NCBI RefSeq assembly: GCF_015277775.1
Contig: NZ_CP063849.1
Location: 6,215,501-6,279,500, forward strand
Direction: 5' to 3'
DNA: 64,000 nt
Origin: Paludibaculum fermentans
GTDB lineage: Bacteria; Acidobacteriota; Terriglobia; Bryobacterales; Bryobacteraceae
The position numbers were made by a program, and so were the translations under genes. The notes under the pieces are model-generated. The model saw only the letters and a list, made by a program, of their open reading frames with translations. It ran no database searches and was not told the origin of the DNA. Below are positions 36,532 to 44,514 of the stretch, one piece after another; position 1 is the stretch's first letter; every line of letters begins with the position of its first letter.

Positions 36532-38250
36532 GTGAAGGCAGTGGAGCATCCCGAAGTTCTGGCCGAAGCCGCGGCGGGGCTCAGTCATCAGTTGCAGGCT
36601 CACCTGCAATGGATGGCGGAGCTGCTGGCGCCGCATCTCGCCGGGCTCGAGCGTAAGTTCCTGGTCCAATTGAAGAAACAGAAGCTGGACCCCAGTCAGA
36701 GGGAGTCGCTGGCTTCGATCACGCCGGGTGCGGCGGCGCAATGCCTGGCAGCGGGTGAGCCGCTGAGCCGCTTCCTGGAAAAGGTTCAATACCGAGGGCG
36801 AAGACTGGCCAAATTGGGCCTTACGCCCTCGTCGGTTGTTTCGGCCCTGGGTGAGTATGACAAACTGCTCAGCGCCGAACTCCAGAAACGGTGTGCCGAT
36901 CAGGCCGCCAACCTGGGTTGGGTCCGCAATCAACTCCACTTCCTGGTGATCCTCAGCCTCAACAGCGCCTTCTACCAGGTGCGCGAGGGCGAGAGCCAGG
37001 CGTTCTACGAACTCTTTCGGGTTGAAGTGGAATCACGCACCCTGGACGAGATGCTGCCGCGGTTCCTGGCGGCCCTCTTGACCTATACGGGCGCCGACGA
37101 AGGACGCCTCTACCTGCTGGAGGACGGCCAGGAGAGCTGGATCTCCCGAGGGACCCTGCCGGGCGAGCCGCAGATCGTCTCTCTGTGCACCACTCCTAAG
37201 GTCAGGCGGGACTTGGCGCGGCCGCGCTGCATCGAGATTGGGACCGACACGAAGCCGATGGTGCTGGACAAGAAGTGGCACCGGTCGTTTCACACCTGCT
37301 GGTCGGTGCCTTTGCGAGCGGATGGGAAACTGCGTGGTGTGCTGCAGTTCGCTTTCCGGAAATCCTACGAATGGATGCCGCGGGAGGTGGAACTCCTCTC
37401 GGCGGCGGCGGAACGCTGCTGGCTGGCAGCCGAGAAGGCGCGCCTGCTGGAAGATCTCGCGCGGCGCGAGGAGCAGGTCCGGCGATTGGCTGAGCACATG
37501 GTGGAAGTGGAAGAGTCGGAACGGCGGCGCATCAGCCGCGAGCTGCATGACGAGGCCGGCCAATCCCTGCTTTGCGTGCGGCTCCAGTTGGAAATGATCG
37601 AGCAGGAACTGCCGCCGGAGTTCGAACCCTGGCGGAAGCGCATGGGCGAAGTGCGCGAGATGACGGAGCACACGATCATTGAGATCCGCCGTCTGATTGC
37701 CGCCCTGAGTCCGGCGATTCTCGACCAGATGGGATTGGCCCCGGCGCTGCGTCAGTTGATCGGGCGCTTCCGCAATCTTCACTCGGCGGAGGTAAGGTTG
37801 CAATTACCTCGGAGACTGGACCTCCCTAAGAAGATGTCCATCATCCTCTACCGGCTGGTCCAGGAGATTTTCAACAACATCGCTAAGTATTCTCTGGCCA
37901 CTCGCGTAAACCTTTCCGTGGATTCCGCCGATGGATGTCTGAGAATGCAAGTCGAGGACGATGGTATCGGCTTCGACGTGGAAGAGGCTTTCTCCCGCCG
38001 GGATTGCTTCGGTTTATCGGGCCTTAGAGAGCGAGTTGCTCTGCTGGGAGGCGCCCTGGAAGTGCGCAGCCTCCGCAAGGCGAAAACCGCAGAATCGGCC
38101 GGTTGGTCGGACCTCAACCAGCGACGGGAAAAAGCACATAGCGGAAGGATCGGCATCGACCGGAGCGGGACGATGATCCGCGTGGTCCTTCCCCTGCCAC
38201 CACGAAATGATGGGGCGGAGCGGTCGAAACGAACAGTGCAAGTTGGTTAG
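36532..38250 (+). CDS. Cytoplasmic GAF-type sensor histidine kinase (NarX/HisKA_3 class)
   Basis: The 572-residue kinase has no membrane helix. An all-helical N-terminal domain (1-150) is followed by a GAF-like domain (about 165-310, LDEMLPRFLAALLTYTGADEG onward). A coiled coil leads to HisKA_3 with the phosphorylated H339 (ISRELHDEAGQSLL). The HATPase domain has N-box LVQEIFNNIAKYS and G-box VEDDGIGFDVE. The N-terminal helices with GRRLAKLGLTPSSVVSALGEYDKLL faintly recall globin-coupled sensors of the RsbR type, but no heme His is evident. It starts at GTG 36532. The cognate NarL-type regulator follows 66 bp downstream. Confidence 0.87.
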   Translation: MKAVEHPEVLAEAAAGLSHQLQAHLQWMAELLAPHLAGLERKFLVQLKKQKLDPSQRESLASITPGAAAQCLAAGEPLSRFLEKVQYRGRRLAKLGLTPSSVVSALGEYDKLLSAELQKRCADQAANLGWVRNQLHFLVILSLNSAFYQVREGESQAFYELFRVEVESRTLDEMLPRFLAALLTYTGADEGRLYLLEDGQESWISRGTLPGEPQIVSLCTTPKVRRDLARPRCIEIGTDTKPMVLDKKWHRSFHTCWSVPLRADGKLRGVLQFAFRKSYEWMPREVELLSAAAERCWLAAEKARLLEDLARREEQVRRLAEHMVEVEESERRRISRELHDEAGQSLLCVRLQLEMIEQELPPEFEPWRKRMGEVREMTEHTIIEIRRLIAALSPAILDQMGLAPALRQLIGRFRNLHSAEVRLQLPRRLDLPKKMSIILYRLVQEIFNNIAKYSLATRVNLSVDSADGCLRMQVEDDGIGFDVEEAFSRRDCFGLSGLRERVALLGGALEVRSLRKAKTAESAGWSDLNQRREKAHSGRIGIDRSGTMIRVVLPLPPRNDGAERSKRTVQVG

Positions 38251-38316
38251 CCGGCCATGGCCCCCGCGAAATGCGGTGAGGCCGGACCGAACTTAAAAGG
38301 CTCTTGGAGTTGACTT

Positions 38317-38982
38317 ATGGCGAAGATCCGCATCTTGTTGGCCGACGATCATACCCTCTTCCGTCAGGGCATCCGGCAGCTCATCTCGAACGAACCTGAC
38401 ATGGAAGTCATCGGGGAAGCCGCCAATGGCAGCGACGCTGTGGACAAAGCGGCGGAGTTGCGCCCGGACCTCGTCCTGATGGATATCGGCATGCCTGGCT
38501 TGAGCAGTTTCGAAGCGACTCGCCAGATGAAGAAGAACCGGCCGGAAACCAAGGTCTTAATCCTCACCATGTATGACGACGAGGACTACCTTGTCGAAGG
38601 CATGGAAGTTGGGGCAAACGGTTATGTCCTGAAGGACAGCCCGGCCAACCAGCTTACGTCCGCCATTCGCGACGTTTGCCGCGGCGGCAGCTACCTCAGC
38701 CCGAGGATGCTGTCCCAGCTCGTCGACGACTTCCGGTCCCGCATCAAGTCGGCCAACCGCCTGCCGCGGTTCGCCACGCTCACCACGCGTGAACGCGAAG
38801 TGCTGAAGTTGCTGGCGGAAGGCAACTCTGTGAAGGAGATCGCGTGCGATCTCAACCTCAGCGTCAAGACTGTGGAAGCCCACAAGTTCAACCTGATGCG
38901 GAAGCTGGACATCCACAACAAGGCCCAACTGGTCCAATACGCCATTCAGAAGAAGATCATCAAAATCCCCAATCTGGCCTGA
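38317..38982 (+). CDS. NarL/FixJ-family response regulator
   Basis: The 221-residue regulator has a receiver domain with the acidic pair D10/D11, phospho-acceptor D56 (LVLMDIGMPG) and the conserved Lys in GYVLKDSPA. A LuxR-type helix-turn-helix follows (TTREREVLKLLAEGNSVKEIACDLNLSVKTVEAHKFNLMRKL). It is placed directly after its likely kinase. A C-terminal tail with Lys/Ile residues (QKKIIKIPNLA) follows the HTH. Targets are not known. Confidence 0.93.
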   Translation: MAKIRILLADDHTLFRQGIRQLISNEPDMEVIGEAANGSDAVDKAAELRPDLVLMDIGMPGLSSFEATRQMKKNRPETKVLILTMYDDEDYLVEGMEVGANGYVLKDSPANQLTSAIRDVCRGGSYLSPRMLSQLVDDFRSRIKSANRLPRFATLTTREREVLKLLAEGNSVKEIACDLNLSVKTVEAHKFNLMRKLDIHNKAQLVQYAIQKKIIKIPNLA

Positions 38983-38996
38983 GGGGAGGAGGGAAT

Positions 38997-39018
38997 ACCG
39001 CGGGGTAACCCCTGCGGT
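38997..39018 (+). terminator. Hairpin after the NarL regulator gene
   Basis: A 9-bp stem with one bulged T (38997-39005 with 39009-39018) and a 3-nt loop sits 15 bp behind the stop. No T run follows, so it may act with Rho or only protect the 3' end. Confidence 0.45.
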
Positions 39019-39110
39019 GTTCAGCAGGCACAGCGGCGCACCTGCGCCGTCACCCGCGCCTTTGCGGATTCCGGGCATCGAGGAGATGTACAATCGACTT
39101 CGAGCCGGTA

Positions 39111-39132
39111 CCGCGAAGCGCGGGCTTTTTTT
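39111..39132 (+). terminator. Short hairpin with T7 run directly before a start codon
   Basis: A 5-bp GC stem (39111-39115 with 39119-39123, AAG loop) is followed by GC and seven T at 39126-39132, and the ATG of the next gene begins at 39133. It has the form of a weak intrinsic terminator or attenuator and leaves no room for a Shine-Dalgarno sequence. Confidence 0.45.
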
Positions 39133-40002
39133 ATGAACAGAAGAGAACTCATTTCCATGACCGCCGCGGCCGTCGCGGCACCCTCCCTCCAAGCGCAATC
39201 AGGCTCCAAACGCCTGCCCATCCGTAAGGCTGTCCTGCTTGGGATGCTGCCCAAGTCGCTGACCATCGCAGATAAATTCGCCCTCGCCAAGGATTGCGGA
39301 TTTGAAGCGATGGAGTGCGGCACCGAGGACAACCAGGCCACGGCGGAGGAGATCAAGGCGGCCAGCGACAAGGTCAAGCTGCCGATCCACTCCGTCATGA
39401 ATAGGGATCACTGGCAGTATCCGCTGTCCAGCCCGGATCCGACCGTGGTCGCCAAGAGCGTAAAAGGCATGGAGACCAGCATCGCCAACGCCAAACTGTG
39501 GGGCGCCCAGACGGTCTTGCTGGTGCCGGCCGTGGTCAATCCCGAAGTCAGCTACAAACAGGCCTGGGATCGCTCCACCGCGGAGATCAAGAAGATGATC
39601 CCGCTCGCCGCCAAGAGCAAGGTGATCATCGCGATTGAAGAGGTCTGGAACAAATTCCTGCTCAGCCCGATCGAGTTTGCCAACTACGTCGACCAGTTCA
39701 AGAGTCCCTGGGTGAAAGCCTACTTCGATGTGGGTAATGTCGTCCTCTACGGCTACCCGCAGGATTGGATCCGCACGCTGGGCCCGCGTATCGCCAAGCT
39801 CCACCTGAAGGATTTCAAGTTCGCAAAGCGGCAGGCCGAGTTTGTCAATCTGCGCGACGGTGAGATCAACTGGAAAGAGATCTACAAGGCTCTGGAAGAG
39901 ATCGGCTACAAGGGTGATGCGACCGTCGAGCTTTCGGGCGGTGACGCCGATTACCTGAAGGATGTCAGTAAGCGCGTGGACATGATTCTGGAAAGCGCAT
40001 GA
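39133..40002 (+). CDS. Tat-exported sugar phosphate isomerase/epimerase-like TIM barrel
   Basis: The 289-residue protein starts with a twin-arginine-type leader (MNRRELISMTAAAVAAPS). It folds as an AP-endonuclease-2-like (xylose isomerase) TIM barrel. IADKFALAKDCGFEAMECGTED lies near 50, the metal-ligand Glu is in IIAIEEVWNKF, and AYFDVGNVVLYGYP and KLHLKDFKFAKR near 220 supply the Asp/His ligands. Members isomerise or epimerise sugars, or act on inositol derivatives. Its stop overlaps the sppA start (ATGA). The start codon follows a T7 run without a ribosome-binding site. Confidence 0.82.
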   Translation: MNRRELISMTAAAVAAPSLQAQSGSKRLPIRKAVLLGMLPKSLTIADKFALAKDCGFEAMECGTEDNQATAEEIKAASDKVKLPIHSVMNRDHWQYPLSSPDPTVVAKSVKGMETSIANAKLWGAQTVLLVPAVVNPEVSYKQAWDRSTAEIKKMIPLAAKSKVIIAIEEVWNKFLLSPIEFANYVDQFKSPWVKAYFDVGNVVLYGYPQDWIRTLGPRIAKLHLKDFKFAKRQAEFVNLRDGEINWKEIYKALEEIGYKGDATVELSGGDADYLKDVSKRVDMILESA

Positions 40003-41741
40003 AGAAATTCCTTCTTGGGATTCTCGCCGGGCTCGTGATCGCCGTGGTCACGGGCATCGTCCTGACGTTCGCGGCGGTGAAGTTCGCTCGCAGGCCTCCG
40101 GAACCGCCGAAAGAGGCCTGGCTCTCTCTCCGCTTGGAGGGTGATCTGCCTGAGGCGCCGGAGGTGGGTGCGCCCATTCCGGCGTTGGAAGACAAATCTC
40201 CCATGACGGTGGCCGAAGTGTGGAGCGTCCTGCGCCGCGCCGCGCGCGATCCCAAGATCAAGGGTGTTCTGTTCAAGCCGCGCGGTCTCACCGTCGGCTG
40301 GGGCAAGATCGAAGAGATCCGGCAGGGGCTCGAGCTGGTGCGGAAGGCGGGGAAACCGGTCTACGCCTGGCTCGCGTCCCCTGGCACCAAGGAATACTAT
40401 GCGGCTACGGCGGCGGACCGGATCTTCCTCTCGCCAGAGGACTTAGTCGACCTGAAGGGCCTGCGTATCGAGGCTGCCTACTACAAAGGCACGCTCGATA
40501 AGCTGGGCGTCGAGGTCGAGGTTGAGCACATCGGCAAATACAAGGACGCCGGCGACAGCTACTCCCGCACCTCGATGAGCCCGGAGACGAAGGAATCGCT
40601 CAACGCGGTTCTGGATGAGCTCTTCTTCCGGCTGTGCTCCACCATTGGACAGTCGCGCCACATGACTCCGGAGCAGGTGCGCGCCCTGTTGGATGACGGC
40701 CCGTTCCTGGCGCCGAATGCCAAGAGCCGCGGGCTGGTGGACGAGCTGAACTACGAGTCGACCGTCCAGCAGCAATTGGCTTCGGCCGCCCATTTGAGTG
40801 AAAGCCAATCGATCGCCGCCCGGGACTATCTGAAAACCATGCCTGAGCTGGGCGGCCGGAAGACGAAGAACATCGCTTACCTGGTGGCGCAGGGCGATAT
40901 CGTGCGCGGACCCATCGCCAGCCTGCTGGGCGACGAGCGCGGCATCAATCCCCAAACGATGGGCCGGCAGCTCCGCCAGATCGGGAACGATCCGACGATT
41001 CGCGGCGTGATCCTGCGCATCGATTCGCCAGGCGGGGACGCGATTGCGTCCGACGAGATCCTGGATGAAGTGAAGAAGCTTTCCAGGAAGAAGCCGATGG
41101 TCATCTCGATGTCCGACTTGGCGGCCTCCGGCGGTTACTACATCGCCATGAGCGGCGATCCGGTGGTGGCCTATCCGGGTACACTGACCGGTTCGATTGG
41201 GGTGATCTACGGTAAGGTCAATCTGAAAGGGCTCTACACGAAGATCGGGGTGTCGAAGGAGATCCTGAAGCGGGGGCGCTTTGCCGATATCGATTCCGAT
41301 TTCCAGTCGCTGACTCCGGAAGGCCGCGCGAAGCTGCGCGAGTCGCTGCAGTTTATCTATGACGGATTCCTCAAGAAAGTCGGTGAGGGGCGCCATAAGA
41401 AACCGTCCGAGATTGACCCGGTGGCCCAGGGGCGAGTCTGGCTGGGCGTGCACGCCCAGCAGAAGGGGTTGGTCGACGAACTTGGCGGTCTCGATAAAGC
41501 AATCGCACTACTGAAAAAGAAGGCTGACTTGGCGGAGACGGATGGAATCCGGCTGGTGCCCTTCCCGGCCCGCCGTACCTGGTGGGATGAGCTCTTCACC
41601 AAACGAGACGCTTCCGGGCATGGGTGGGGCGGCGGCGAAGGCGAGGCTTCCATGCTGTTACGCCAGTTGCCTGTTGGGGTTGCACCCTGGCTGCAGGGTG
41701 GCGTACTCCGCGTGATGCCGTTCAGCCTGCAAATCCGTTAG
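39999..41741 (+). CDS. sppA: Signal peptide peptidase SppA, 67K type
   Basis: The 580-residue protein has one N-terminal membrane helix (LLGILAGLVIAVVTGIVLTFAAV) and two tandem S49 domains, as in E. coli SppA. The general-base lysine is K182 (IGKYKDAGDS) in the first half and the nucleophile is S377 (SDLAASGGYYIA) in the second. Both catalytic residues are thus intact. It degrades signal peptides left in the inner membrane. It is coupled to the upstream TIM-barrel gene by a 4-bp overlap. A bidirectional terminator follows. A paralogue ends at base 411 of this window. Confidence 0.93.
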   Translation: MKKFLLGILAGLVIAVVTGIVLTFAAVKFARRPPEPPKEAWLSLRLEGDLPEAPEVGAPIPALEDKSPMTVAEVWSVLRRAARDPKIKGVLFKPRGLTVGWGKIEEIRQGLELVRKAGKPVYAWLASPGTKEYYAATAADRIFLSPEDLVDLKGLRIEAAYYKGTLDKLGVEVEVEHIGKYKDAGDSYSRTSMSPETKESLNAVLDELFFRLCSTIGQSRHMTPEQVRALLDDGPFLAPNAKSRGLVDELNYESTVQQQLASAAHLSESQSIAARDYLKTMPELGGRKTKNIAYLVAQGDIVRGPIASLLGDERGINPQTMGRQLRQIGNDPTIRGVILRIDSPGGDAIASDEILDEVKKLSRKKPMVISMSDLAASGGYYIAMSGDPVVAYPGTLTGSIGVIYGKVNLKGLYTKIGVSKEILKRGRFADIDSDFQSLTPEGRAKLRESLQFIYDGFLKKVGEGRHKKPSEIDPVAQGRVWLGVHAQQKGLVDELGGLDKAIALLKKKADLAETDGIRLVPFPARRTWWDELFTKRDASGHGWGGGEGEASMLLRQLPVGVAPWLQGGVLRVMPFSLQIR

Positions 41742-41762
41742 CCGGCTATCCAACAGAAACAA

Positions 41763-41797
41763 AAAGACCGCGGCACGGGAAACCGGCCGCGGTCTTT
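41763..41797. terminator. Bidirectional terminator between sppA and the sigma factor
   Basis: A perfect 12-bp stem (41763-41774 with 41786-41797), loop of 11 nt, has A-rich sequence on its left and T-rich on its right. It therefore reads as a terminator in both directions between two convergent genes. Confidence 0.88.
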
Positions 41798-41815
41798 ATT
41801 GTACTCGTCAGTATC

Positions 41816-42631
41816 TTAGAAGGCGTGGCTGGAGTTGATGCCGCTGCTTTGCAGCACGACGGCCATTTTCTCGAGGGCGGACTTGTGGATCTGGGAAACG
41901 CGGCTCTCGTTGATGCCGAGGACGCCGCCGATCTCCTTCATCGTCATCTCGTTGGTGTAATAGAGGACGACGACCTTCTTGTACCGCTCCGGCAGGACGG
42001 CCATGGCGATTTCCAGCTTTTCCTTCATCTGCTCACGTGCGCACATGGAGTCAGGTTGAGTTTCGGGCTTGCTGGGGAATTCGGGGGCGGGCAGGTCTTC
42101 ATTCTCAGGAGCGCGGGTGGAGGCGGAAACGAGGCCGACGTTGCGAAGGTCGAGAGCCATCTGCCGCCAGCGGGAGACTTCGACGCCCATCTTGGCGGCG
42201 AGTTCATCTTCCGTGGGTTGGCGCTGCAGGGTGGCGCAGAGGTCGCGAGTGATCTGTTCCACTTGCTTGTGGCGGCGGCGGAGGTCGCGGGAGGCCCAGT
42301 CTAACTGGCGAAGGCTATCCAGGATTGCACCCTTGATCCGGTGCTTGGCGTAGCTGGAGAACACGACCTTCTTCTCGGGGTTGTATTTGGTGGCTGCATC
42401 GAACAGCCCGAGAATCCCGGCATGCACCAGGTCGTCGAGTTCCACATGGACGGGCAGGCTCTCGTGAACGCGAACCGCAATCGCCTTCACTAGAGGAAGA
42501 TGTTCCATTACTACACGATCCCGCCGCTCTTGCCGCGATTCCCTGATCAGGACAGGTCTCGCGGATCTTCTCCTCACGGGTTCGGGGCCGGAATCTTTCG
42601 CCAAAACCACAGCAGTCGCTCTTGCAGCCAT
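41816..42631 (-). CDS. FliA/WhiG-type alternative sigma factor
   Basis: The 271-residue group 3 sigma factor shows region 2 (VHVELDDLVHAGILGLFDAATKYNPEKKVVFSSYAKHRIKGAILDSLRQLDW), region 3 (TRDLCATLQRQPTEDELAAKMGVE) and region 4 (LPERYKKVVVLYYTNEMTMKEIGGVLGINESRVSQIHKSA). That is the FliA/WhiG pattern. No flagellar or anti-sigma gene is nearby, so its regulon is not obvious; it may serve a stress or developmental role. I chose ATG 42631 because GGAGAAGGTC precedes it, but the frame stays open a further 366 bp upstream. Confidence 0.87.
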   Translation of the reverse strand: MAARATAVVLAKDSGPEPVRRRSARPVLIRESRQERRDRVVMEHLPLVKAIAVRVHESLPVHVELDDLVHAGILGLFDAATKYNPEKKVVFSSYAKHRIKGAILDSLRQLDWASRDLRRRHKQVEQITRDLCATLQRQPTEDELAAKMGVEVSRWRQMALDLRNVGLVSASTRAPENEDLPAPEFPSKPETQPDSMCAREQMKEKLEIAMAVLPERYKKVVVLYYTNEMTMKEIGGVLGINESRVSQIHKSALEKMAVVLQSSGINSSHAF

Positions 42632-43158
42632 GACCTTCTCCTTCACCTTCTCGCCAAAAATCGGTCCCACTTGAGCCTCTCTTTTGGAAGCCTTTTCGTG
42701 TTTTTTCTGGACCTTCGGGCACGTCCGGTTTCGGATGTCATCGCCCGACATACTTACATATGCAATCGGGCGACCACTCTGGCTGCTACTCAGGGATTCA
42801 CTGCAGTTCCCCTGATTATCGGCTGCAAACCCAAGATTCCTTAGGCTCTCGCGAAATTCCGCCGCCTCACCCTCGAAGAGCGCCGTTGGACGCCCTGCGC
42901 TGGAATGAGACGCACCCGATTTCGCTCTGGCCTGCCTGGATGCCAACACGACCGTTGATGCCCTCAACATGAAACAGCCAGTTCCATTCCGGAACAAATA
43001 TCCCGTCTACAGACCGAGGAATATTCGCTACTACCTCGACCTGTGGCCGATCGTACCGTGTTTCTGAGGATTTCCCACTAGACGACACCCCTCAGGGTGA
43101 CACCCAGAATGTACTTATATGGAACTAGGGAGGGATCGGGCGGAAATGAGGAGATGCC
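42632..43158. other. Region of about 527 bp upstream of the sigma factor gene
   Basis: It holds the promoter and leader of the sigma factor gene on the minus strand. The in-frame open stretch up to 42997 might encode an N-terminal extension of the sigma factor, but no strong start is seen. A small palindrome (CACCC/GGGTG) occurs near 43085-43102. Base composition is more A+T-rich than in the genes around it. Confidence 0.45.
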
Positions 43159-43326
43159 TTAGCCGAGCTCGTCGCGGCGGACGACCACCCAGCTTCTGAT
43201 CGCGAACACACCCAATAGAATCAATATGATCAGCCGGAGCTGCCCATCGAGCGTGAACCATGCGGCTACCCCAATAGTGCCATAGGCGGCTAGGGCCCAC
43301 TTAAAGCGTTTGCGGATGGGTATCAT
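43159..43326 (-). CDS. Small two-helix membrane protein, 55 residues
   Basis: The frame ATG 43326 to TAA 43159 encodes MIPIRKRFKWALAAYG at its start, then a hydrophobic stretch WALAAYGTIGVAAWFTL. A second one, LRLIILILLGVFAIRSWVVV, is followed by the charged end RRDELG. The positive N-terminal (RKRFK) and C-terminal (RR) residues suggest both ends are cytoplasmic with a hairpin of two membrane helices. AAGGTG lies 8 nt before the ATG. No family was recognised. It stands alone between the sigma factor and the tonB-like gene. Confidence 0.65.
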   Translation of the reverse strand: MIPIRKRFKWALAAYGTIGVAAWFTLDGQLRLIILILLGVFAIRSWVVVRRDELG

Positions 43327-43409
43327 TCTTAAATCACCTTAATTGTCTCATTAAGTGTCACTGACGTCAGATCGTCTCAATCTGTCACACCCGGTAGCAC
43401 CTAATGCTC

Positions 43410-44492
43410 TCATCTGGGCATGTTGTACGTAAAAACGAGTTGGAGCCGGATCTCGGTGCCCGTGAACTCCGCCGGCAGGGGCGGGAAGGGGTTTGAGGCG
43501 CTGATGCCAGCAACCGCCGCCCGATCTAGCGCTTCCGTACCAGAAGGGAACGCAATGACTAGTTTCGGTACACCACCAACCCTATTGATTGAGAACTGTA
43601 TGGCCGTCCGGCCCTGCCGCCCGAGCCGTGCACTCTCCGGGAGCACCGCCTGCCAGTTCCTCTTCACCGCGGCCAGCACCTGAATCAGGTAAGGCCTGAA
43701 GTCGACGCCCTTGGGATCGCTAAGTAACTCCAGGCTACTGCCGTGGCGGCCGGGCGTTGGATTCTGGATACGGCCCTCGCTCAGGCTCCCCAGGCCGCCG
43801 CCCCCGATATCCCCTACCATGACACCGTGTCCACCGCCGCCCTGGGCGACTGCCCGGATCGCCTCTTCCACTCCGGTCTTGGGCGGCGCGATGGCGACTC
43901 GGCCCACTCCCTGTGTGGCGCTGGTGCCCGGTTGGGGTCCGCCTACTCTTTCGAACGGATTGGTCTTTGGAGGCTCGGCTGCCGGGGGCGGAGTGGTGGG
44001 CAGCTTCGGCGTGAGGCCGGCCGGGACGTTTGGCGGAGCCTGTTGTTCCGCGACTTCAATCTTTGGAGCCTCGACCGCCTGCGGGCGCGGCACGGGAGCG
44101 GCGGCCGGCCCCGGCGGAGGGGTGAACGGCTTTCCCGGCGGAGTGCTCTGCGGCTGGATGATCGCTTTCTTTGGCATCAGCGCGGCCATGTCCACTTCGG
44201 TGGCCGGCTTCTTGTGCTGCTCTTCCTTTTGAGTGACCTTGAACTCGGGCAGGTTCCTGGGCGCGATCAACGGGGTGGAGCGCCGGACGTCGACGTGGAC
44301 TTCCGCACCGCTATGGAACCGCATCGCACCGCCCGGTGCGTTCAAAGCAAAGAGGATCACCGCCAACTGGTAGAGCACGGCCCCGCACGCGGCCAGGCGG
44401 CGGCGCCGGGTTTGCTCCTGGTCACCGTAGTCCAGAAGCAGTTCTAGCTGCTCCTGGTCGCCGTGCCAGTACCGTTGGAATGACTCGAGCAT
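43410..44492 (-). CDS. TonB-like energy transducer with Pro-rich spacer
   Basis: The 360-residue protein has one membrane helix near 33-50 (LAACGAVLYQLAVILFAL) and a long Pro/Ala/Gly-rich periplasmic spacer (about 95-270). The C-terminal TonB/TolA-like domain shows FRPYLIQVLAAVKRNWQAVLPESARLGRQGRTAIQFSINRVGGVPKLVI and ends SNPFPPLPAEFTGTEIRLQLVFTY. It would transmit proton-motive force to outer-membrane receptors or act in an envelope complex. ExbB/ExbD are not in the window. It is the last gene of the fabZ-lpxA-lpxI-gfo operon, 22 bp after the oxidoreductase. Confidence 0.8.
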   Translation of the reverse strand: MLESFQRYWHGDQEQLELLLDYGDQEQTRRRRLAACGAVLYQLAVILFALNAPGGAMRFHSGAEVHVDVRRSTPLIAPRNLPEFKVTQKEEQHKKPATEVDMAALMPKKAIIQPQSTPPGKPFTPPPGPAAAPVPRPQAVEAPKIEVAEQQAPPNVPAGLTPKLPTTPPPAAEPPKTNPFERVGGPQPGTSATQGVGRVAIAPPKTGVEEAIRAVAQGGGGHGVMVGDIGGGGLGSLSEGRIQNPTPGRHGSSLELLSDPKGVDFRPYLIQVLAAVKRNWQAVLPESARLGRQGRTAIQFSINRVGGVPKLVIAFPSGTEALDRAAVAGISASNPFPPLPAEFTGTEIRLQLVFTYNMPR

Positions 44493-44514
44493 GGAATCGG
44501 GAAAGAACGGGCTC

